Assembly (NCBI GenBank): GCA_948567375.1
Contig: OX419757.1
Coordinates: forward strand, 48,360,001 to 48,424,000
Direction: 5' to 3'
Length of the DNA stretch: 64,000 nucleotides
Source of the DNA: Lunularia cruciata
Lineage: Eukaryota; Streptophyta; Marchantiopsida; Lunulariales; Lunulariaceae
Positions 56,560-64,000 of the stretch are shown here, piece by piece. Both the position numbers and the translations under genes were made by a program. How positions within the stretch are numbered: position 1 is the stretch's first letter; each line of letters starts with the position of its first letter. The notes beneath the pieces were generated by a model. The model worked only from the letters and a program-made list of their open reading frames with translations, did not search any database and was not told the DNA's origin.

Positions 56560-59500
56560 CTTCCAACTATCAACACCATGCCTCTAAGACATCATTGCAA
56601 TGTGAATGGGTGACATGCTCAAGAAACTAATAGAAATTACTTTTGAACTAAAGTTGTTACTCTTGAACAACAACTCCAAAATGATCCATTACCATTTCTC
56701 TCCAAAAGTGCTTAGTAGAAGAGAAGTGTAAGAATAATGGATACATCATGCAACTATTCTAGAGGTTTTCATTTCTCTTTTAAGACAACAAGAGCAAGCC
56801 TTGGCTTCTCTTCTTGTTCCCAAAAGGGCAAGGTTGCACTCCATCCCTACAAGATCACCACACTTTTTTGGGAGTATTTTTTGGGACTATCTTGGAGATG
56901 ATTCCAAGTGCACAAAATTTATAGACCCTTGCCATGGTCAGCTCCAAGGTAGATGTTAAAACTAAAGAAGACATTGTTTGGAGGCCATATTATTTCAAGA
57001 TTCATGGTCAATTATATCATGGAAGTGGAACATTGGAAGCAAACCTCAAAACCATTCCTTACTACTGCCAAGTTTTGTTTTATGATGTTGATTAGGCCAA
57101 CAAGATAAGAATGGGATGAGTTGAAAACTTCTCTTATGACCCTCAAGTCATGGTGGAGCTCACAAAAGACATCTTTAAAGTTAACTCCTATGTCAAGTCT
57201 TACATGCTCATGGTTGAGGAAATACACTTGATTTCCATTTCTAGCTATTTAAAGGTTTGCATGTTCATCTATACCAACCCACACTAGGATCAACATTGAT
57301 ATAATGATACTGTAACGTCTTTGTTGTCTTTACCACTAACTCATCTCATGAGCATAAGAGAGAGGATCATGAGTTCCTTGCTTATCCTTATGTACATGGA
57401 TTACAATTCATTGAAAATACTCAACCTACCCTTGACCCATTGGCCCACTCTTTTCTTTTCTCCCTTGGTGACACTAGGTGGAACTTGAACATGAACATGA
57501 ACATGACCCTCCCATGCAACAAAGATCCAAAACAAGTTTACATTGCAATAGTATATTGCATATCACATAGTTGTTTGCCCAGCCTTTAGTGCCATTCAAT
57601 TATAAATAGGCTTTTTCTCCAATGGTACATAGATAACCTCCTTTGTGTTGAGGCAAAAATGTGCTACTATTACTGCTTCCCCCAAGATGATCTATATACT
57701 AATACCTACAAAAACATCATCAAATATATGCATAACCAAGCTAAGGTAAACAACTAAGACCTTGGGAAGATAGTAATTTTTTCTACTTCTTATAATTAAA
57801 GCTCCAAGAACATGCATGCCAAGTATCAAGATACTATAGAGATTGTCTGATCTTAAAGGAAGCCAAACTTATTCATTACATTTACTTGCAACTCAAATTG
57901 GAAAAAATCACATACAATCTCAAATTAAGACAAATGTATACATTTTGGCCTGATTTGGTGGCATGAGTTTTCAATGCCAAGCTCTCCGCTCTCATGGATG
58001 ATATTGAATGTGGCCAATTTTTTTGCTAGATCATTGCCATTATATAAAGTAGTAAATTTCAAAAGTGTGGATTCTTGCATTGTTGCATATTACTCACACT
58101 TGGGCCTGGCTCAAAGTTAAACAATCTTAAACTCATTGACAAGGTTTTTTGGGAGAGGTTCTAAACCAAAATTTGAACCTAGTGCTCTATGAGCATGTCA
58201 AAAATATATGATCCATGGCCCATGTGGAATAGTCGACTCCAACTCATGTCTTACGAGGGTAAAGAAGACACCACTGTATGTACAAAGAAATTTCTTAAGC
58301 ATTTTGAGCCCTTCAACAAAGAAAACACAAATGGTTATCATGTTTACCACCAACAAGGCATAGGAAACTTAGTAAACATTTGGGATGTCAATGTTGCCAT
58401 AAATTGGTAACTCCTCCTCAAGTACAATGCACACATCAATGTTGAGGTTGTATTACTATACAAAGAATAAAATACATCTACAATTATGTGATGAAAGGTG
58501 GAGATAAATGCACTATAAAGATGCCTAGCCATTCCTATCCTAGGTTGAAGTATGATGATAGAAAATATTTCTAAATGCATATTTGGTAGGATCTTTTGAA
58601 GCAATGTGACACCTTAGCTCTTTTCCAATGAATCATAATTCACACAGTACGAGTCTATTGGATTGTCATCTTGAGGGACAACAAAAAATTCTGGTCCATC
58701 CAAGGCAAGAAGAAGCCATTGTAGCTCATTCCAACTCCAAGCTTATGGCATGGTTTTCCATGCCATAAGCTTGGAGTTGGAATGAGCTTCAATGTCTTGG
58801 ATGGACCAGAATTTCTTAACACATCCAATGAGGCATGTCTTCAATTTCTATACATGGAGATACCAAATCATTATATTTAGAAAGTAAAGCATTGGGATTC
58901 ATATAAGCAAGGAGGTGAAAATTATTCTCTTGGCTATACATTGTCAATCCCAAAAATATTGAGCATTTCATCTTACACTTTTACTCTTTCATGTTTATGG
59001 TGCTCAAAGTTTCTTGGGCTTTAAGAAAATTGATGGAGTGGCTCATCCTACATTCCATGCAGCTGTAGTTGCTTGATAAATTGTCTCCTCAACAACAAAG
59101 CATTGAATGACTCTTCAAGAAGAAGTGTTGAATGAATTTCCCCATCAATTTATGAATTGTTTGCCATCATATGTGCACTTACTTCACATGACAAAGCTAT
59201 CACACTTTGGGAAGAATTTTTTAGTGCAACCACTTGAGGATTTCCTTCTTGATGGTATTATCAATGATGATATAAAAATTGTGCACCTCTTGAGATCATT
59301 GAGATTTTGCTCACAGATAACAGCTCTTGTAAGGAGCTTCAACTTCTAGTTTCAACTAAAATTTCTACCGCTTCCACCACCAACCTTGACATTTTGGAGC
59401 ATGAAAAAATCTTTCATTAACTTTATAGCACTAAAAATGAAGAGCAATAATTGGTGACTGATTCTATATTTGTAGCTCTAGATGATGATACACCAACTCC

Positions 59501-60640
59501 AAAATGATTCTACCTTGATGCACCTATTGGTCATGGAAAGATATTTGTTCAATACATCCTTCTTGCAAAAGTCGAAAGCATGAACCATGTTTGATTGCCA
59601 ATGGCTTTCACAAGCATTGCAACAAGTTTGGTAGATGGTGGGCGTACTCTTAACAATTCTTTCAAGATACCCATCAATTTTACAAGAAAGTAAGTTGTAG
59701 ATGTGAAAGCTCAATCGACATATGCTCAAAAGCTTTGCACTATAGTGTTCATCATCATAGATGATGGTTTTATAACATCATCTGACATCTTGAATATTGC
59801 ATAATCTTTTCCAAGATCTTGCATCTACCTACAAATGTGATGTTCTCTTTGAAAGCAAGCCTATTCTCTTTTGTGGTAACTTTTGCCAATACCTTCTTAT
59901 CGTTCCTCATGCTTGCCATGCAGTAGCTATGGAGGCAAGCCTCAAGAGTAATAGCCTTTGGCTCATGTTCATTTCTTCAATCTCACTACTAACATGAGAG
60001 TGCAAAAGAAAGAGGACAAATTTGCATGGTATTTGCTACAAGTTGGCCATGAAAAACTTCCCAAAGGTTCTCTTTTGGAGCAATCAATCTTGCATCCTCA
60101 TCTTTTAGGAAAAGGCTCTCTTATGTACTTCATTTTTGCAGATTTCCCCAACTTCTCTACTCCCATGGATTTAAAAAATTAACATTCTTGCCCCATGCAA
60201 CAAAGATTATTCCAAGGTTAATGCAACTATTCTAGACAAAGTTTCTAGGATCTAAACAACCTATCTAACTATCATATATATTGTTTTTGATAGCATAGAT
60301 GAGCAATTTGTTTTACCTATTGAATACCTCAATTCCATGGAAGTCAATGGTATTCCTCTACAAGTTGATCCTCAACTAGGATGTTATTGTTATGCTCATG
60401 AGATTTTTCAACACTACAAAAGGTTTGATCAATAATGCTACAATGTGAGTCAAGTCATTTTCTATGACTATTAACAAGAGCCAAGGTCAATCTCTAGACA
60501 ATTTTGTTGTCTACCTCTCCAAGCTTGTCTCTATGCATGGTCAACCCTATGTGGCACTCAGTTGCTCCCAATTGTTTGAAGTAGTGTGAGTCTTTATCAA
60601 GCTTACCAATGATTCAGTCAACCCTTACCAATGGAGAGTT
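56560..60640 (+). pseudogene. Decayed Helitron Rep-helicase gene
   Basis: Blocks in plant Helitron order, in shifting frames. N-terminal: HGQLYHGSGTLEAN (~57005) and PLAHSFLFSLGDTRWN (~57440). Rep: KPNLFITFTCNSNW (~57860), GFLHCCILLTLGPGSKLNN (~58070, a decayed P-H-C-H-I-L HUH motif), IHGPCGIVDSN (~58210), KENTNGYHVYH, and KGGDKCTIKMPSHSYPRLKYDDRKYF (~58495). PIF1-type helicase: FYLDAPIGHGKIFVQ (~59515, decayed Walker A), LVDGGRTLNNSFKIPIN, IIIDDG (Walker B), NLFQDLAS...KPILFCGNFCQ, NLTTNMRVQ and TINKSQGQSLDNF (~60470). Rolling-circle replication and capture would be its role; this copy is inactive. No TC/CTRR ends were seen; the family C LTR cuts it on the right. Confidence 0.85.
58686..58814. 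repeat. 129-nt long hairpin inside the Helitron remnant
   Basis: A perfect 31-bp inverted repeat (58723-58753 with 58758-58788; loop TTTT) is extended by a perfect 19-bp outer pairing (58686-58704 with 58796-58814, TCTGGTCCATCC/GGATGGACCAGA). Only the left arm carries the extra ~11 nt between the two stems. It interrupts the Rep-to-helicase coding order. Confidence 0.88.
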
Positions 60641-60642
60641 CA

Positions 60643-61430
60643 TGTAATAATAAAGAGTTAGTAGAAAAGTTAGTAGCCTAAGCTAAATATAGTAAAAAGG
60701 AGGCAAAATAAGCCTAAGAATATTCTAGAAGCACCCAAAAAGCTTCTTAGTGAGAATCTTTTAGGAACCTTCCAAGGGTAGAATAATTGTATGCCAAGTA
60801 AATGATTAGGTCAGCTTGCACTCCAAGTAAGGCAACTCTAAGTAAGAACCTTCCTAGGATGTTGCTTGGGAGTATGTACCATGTTACATATAAATAACCA
60901 AGCCAAGCTCAAGCTAGGCATTTGGAGTTTCCTTCACTTGAGCATTTCAAATGTGACTTCCATTCCAATCTTCCATTCTCTTATTTCTCCCCTTGGTCTT
61001 TTACCTTGGTATCACAATAGGAATGGTATGGATGGAATCTATGGACCACCAAATCCATTTCTCTAAAACCATTGAGATTTCCATGTACTCCCAAATCACC
61101 TTCTCACCCAATTTATCATTTTGCATGTTGGTCAAATTGTTTTGAACACAATCAACTAGTCTAAGGAACCTTTAATCCTTCTAATGGTAATTTATGAAGA
61201 GTGGTGGACATGTTGCATCTACATGTTGATTTAGATACTTATGATAAGGTAGTTTTATAGAGTAGTAATCATGGTAGTGATACCCAAATCTATCATTGCC
61301 CTGCAATAATAGATCAAGCATCTTACTTGATTGTTGGATGATGAGCAATTGCAACAACAAAAATATAAAATAGAAAGAGCAACATTTTGAGAAGAGGAAG
61401 ATTGAGTGCAATTTCTAAACTTAAGCCACC
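60643..61430 (+). mobile_element. Family C element: 5' LTR, primer site and gag start
   Basis: The LTR spans 60643-61005 (TGTAATAATAAAGAG ... GGTCTTTTACC) with GAATATTCTAGAAG at 60718-60731 and a TATA box near 60886. TTGGTATCACAATAGG at 61006 is a decayed iMet primer site. Downstream sequence parallels the gag start of family A (GTGATACCC...CTTACTTGATTGTTGGATGA) and ends near 61430 at a PKPK-equivalent segment, where other sequence takes over. It shows what family C, otherwise seen here only as solo LTRs, looked like inside. Confidence 0.72.
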
Positions 61431-61930
61431 TCCTCACCCCTAGTTTATATACTTATGAAATAGTTACACACCAAAGTTACTAATTATTGGAGTAACTCAA
61501 GTTATAAGGCTAAAAGTCAAATAAAGTCAAAAATTCTAAAGGAATATCAATACTCATGTGAATATTCTCCTAAACATGTGGTCTTATCTTGAACCAACCA
61601 CTAAGTCAAAGATTCCTTCACATGGGCTATCCTTGGAATATAAAAGATCCAAAGCAAAATGGCTTATAGGTCCAAGATTTCTCAGTTCTTTCCTCAAAGC
61701 CAAACATCTAGAAATAATACCAAGTCAATACACTAGAATCTAAAATAGTGGTCCTCATATTTTTTACTTCTTCTAAAGTAAGATCTCCTCTATCTTAGCT
61801 ATTACTAACTTTAGCTAATCATGACTAATGTAGAACCATCTTTTATCTCTATATAAATTATATCTCTCAAGTACTTGTAATACCAAACTAAACATCACAA
61901 TAACACATACATGGACAAATGGGTGTTACA
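61431..61930 (-). repeat. Partial LTR of a third minus-strand Ty3 element
   Basis: On the minus strand the sequence starts TGTAACACCCATTTGTCC at 61930, just after a TTTGAGGACAAAG-type purine-rich stretch and the end of an integrase. The far end is cut at the family C junction, so the length is unknown. It contains nothing coding. Confidence 0.5.
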
Positions 61931-62575
61931 TTTACTATTGGACTAAGTTTTTACTTTGTCCTCAAAGTATAGATCTCTCTACCTTCTATGATACATGTTC
62001 AACTTATCATGGTTAATCCTATTAAAATGTCTTTCTCCTAACTCCTTCAGATCATATGTGTAATAACTCCACACCTTCTCCACTACGAAAAGTCCAAAGT
62101 ACTTAGGTAAAAACTTATTTTGCACTCTCTTGAATCAAATTGAATCAAAAACATTACCCTATCACCTTTTTTGAAGGGCTCCACCTTCTTCTTGCCTTGC
62201 CTCTTGTCATAGCTCTCCTTTTGTTTCCTTTGGGCTTGCTTTATTCAAACCATAGCAATGGCTCTTGCGTCCTCCAACTCCACGAGTTGATCCTTCCTTA
62301 ACTTCTCTACATCACCTTCTTGGGCTTTCTTCAATCTCTGATGAATTCTTTGGAAGGTAGGAAGATCAAACTAAAAAGGTAAGGTAGACTCAATAGTATA
62401 TACCAAACAAAATGAAGAATATCCAATGGAAGTCTTTATGGTTGTCTTATAATCTCACAAAATTGCATGAATCCTCTTGTCCCAATGATGTTTAGCTTCC
62501 TCCAATTTTGCATCTTTGGCAAACATCATGCACAAGGTCTGATTAGTTCTTTCTTCCAAGCCATTGGAATTTGGG
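61931..62575 (-). pseudogene. Minus-strand Ty3 integrase C-terminus
   Basis: Read right to left: PNSNGLEERTNQTLC (integrase Glu block, normally DGQTERVNQTL-like), KHHWDKRIHAIL, STLPFQFDLP, then LRKDQLVELEDARAIAMV and QRKQKESYDKRQGKKKVEPFKKGDRVMF, the Ty3 integrase C-terminal block. Interrupted by stops. The A3 LTR is inserted just before the PNSNG block. Confidence 0.72.
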
Positions 62576-64000
62576 TGTAAAAGATCATGAACAAGGAGAG
62601 AAATAGGAGAATGGAAGCTCACATTTGGACACTTGAATGAGGGAAAAATCCAAATGCCTAGCATGAGCTTTGGCTCTTGTATTTATAGGGATCATATAAA
62701 GCGCTTGAGAAGCTTCTCAAGAAGCTTCCTTGAGCCATTTTCTTGGAATGCAAGCCAAGTGAATTGGGAAGCTTCTCAAGAACCTTCCTACTAGAAGTTG
62801 CTTACTTGGCATGCAAGCTAAGCTAGTTGGAACCTTCTAAAAGCTTCCTTATAGAAGCTACTTACTTGAGGTGCAAGCTAAGCTAGCCAAGAAGCTTCCC
62901 AAGAAGCTTCCTAGATACTTTTGGAATATTCTAGGTTAATTTGTCTTATTTGCTACTTTGTTAGCTCTACTAACTTCATCGTTAAACTCCACATTGTTAC
63001 ATATTCCCCCACCACTAGTTGGTGATGTCCTTGTCACCATTGAAGCTTCAAACTCCTGGATGGCCATCCGTGCATTCTAGAGGTGAGAAAGAGGTTCCCA
63101 TGTGGCATCATGAAGGGGAAACCCTTTCCAAAGGACCTTGTACTCAGTATGTTGTTGGCATCCTTGTTGAATGTGGCGACCTGCAAGGATATGATCAACT
63201 TTGTACTCCTCATAATCATTGATAGGGATGGGAAGAGAAGGAGGTTAGACACAAGAGGAAAAATAAGATGGGTTAGAAGAAAAGTGTTTCAACTTGGAAA
63301 TGTGAAAGATAGGGTGGATGTGCATATGAGAAGGTAAGGCAAGTCGATAAGCAACCAGAGCAATGATTTGGGTGACCTTAGAGGGTCCTATCCAATTAAG
63401 GGCAAAGTTTACAAACTTGGTATCAAGTGGGAGGGGTAGGTTACTAGATGATAGCATGACTTTATCACCGACTTCAAAGGTGAGATCACGATGATGGTGG
63501 TCCGCATATTGTTTTTGATGATTTTGAGCAACAAGGAGGTGAGATTTGGCTTGTTGGAGAGATTGGAATATGGTGATCAAGAAGGTTGAGTATGAGGGAT
63601 CTAAGATGGAGGACAAGTAAAAAGAGAATCTGGAACAAGCAGATCTTGGCCAAAATTAAGGAAAAAGGGAGAAAATTTAGTGCTTGCCTACTTGGAATTA
63701 TTGTAGGTAAATTCTACAGACGCAAGACTTCATCCCAATTGGTATGGTGGACATTGATGAAGGCATGCAATATATCCTCTAAGGTACTATTTGCATGTTT
63801 GGTTTGTCCATTAGTTTGAAGATGATAGGCCATAGACAAAGCAAGCTTGGTGCCGAGTATTTGGAAGAGTGCTTGCCAAAACTTCCCAGTGAATCAAGGA
63901 TCACGGTTGGAGATAAGTACATATGGCATCCCATGATGCTTGAAGACATTGTCAAAGAAGATTTGCGTTAAGGTTGGAGCATCCACAATATCAATGGTTG
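62576..64000 (-). mobile_element. Chromovirus A3 (family A), minus strand, runs off the window
   Basis: 3' LTR 62576-63001 (minus-strand start TGTAACAATGTGGAG at 63001). The polypurine tract GGTGGGGGAATA lies just above it. Chromodomain remnant ~63250-63040 (NDYEEYKVDHILA, TEYKVLWKGF, then a frame change). Integrase from ~63616 to the window end with GDKVMLSSSNLPL, FFDNVFKHHGMP, a TGA in SNRDP-stop-FTG (63900-63895 region) and TNGQTKHANSTLED. It is inserted into the integrase of the minus-strand element at 61931-62575. RT, gag and the 5' LTR lie outside. Confidence 0.82.

Overview
The window comes from a nuclear chromosome of a land plant. The left end carries spliced exons of a plastid-targeted ferredoxin-dependent glutamate synthase. 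The other ~55 kb is decayed transposable-element sequence of plant type: Ty3/gypsy chromoviruses primed by initiator-Met tRNA, a very large Ty3 element primed by Asp tRNA, and a Helitron. The glutamate synthase introns are short, which would suit a bryophyte or other seedless plant, but the species cannot be settled from sequence alone.

Layout. 1-5.8 kb: 5' part of Fd-GOGAT on the minus strand, 11 coding exons totalling 668 codons in phase; the 3' part lies left of the window. 5.8-8.5 kb: no recognisable gene, turning strongly AT-rich from ~6.85 kb. 8.5-18.2 kb: a dispersed repeat, then one chromovirus (family A) nested in another, with a deletion across one junction. 18.2-21.9 kb: 5'-truncated chromovirus of family B with its 3' LTR. 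22-24 kb and 29.7-32.4 kb: minus-strand Ty3 remnants, each with a solo family C LTR. 27.6-29.2 kb and 35-35.8 kb: more family B LTRs, two of them internally amplified. 36.6-38.4 kb: decayed minus-strand relative of the LTR ORF described next. 39-41 kb: tandem and direct repeats.

42,624-56,269: a structurally complete 13.6 kb Ty3 element with 3.7 kb LTRs, a perfect 5-bp target duplication (ATTAG), an Asp-tRNA primer site, gag with three zinc knuckles, protease, RT/RNase H, integrase and a polypurine tract. Each LTR contains a ~755-codon ORF-like frame with an unrecognised N-terminal domain, an acidic linker and a long coiled coil. This LTR-borne gene, and its diverged relative at 36.6-38.4 kb, is the most unusual thing here. 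56.4-60.6 kb: decayed Helitron Rep-helicase gene containing a 129-nt hairpin. 60.6-64 kb: more nested Ty3 pieces, ending in a minus-strand family A copy that runs off the window.

All TE genes are broken. Many in-frame stops are TGA where family or paired-LTR comparison gives Arg (CGA), the signature of CpG methylation and deamination. Family A and C LTRs carry heat-shock-element-like GAA/TTC arrays upstream of a TATA box. The only gene here likely to be functional is Fd-GOGAT.
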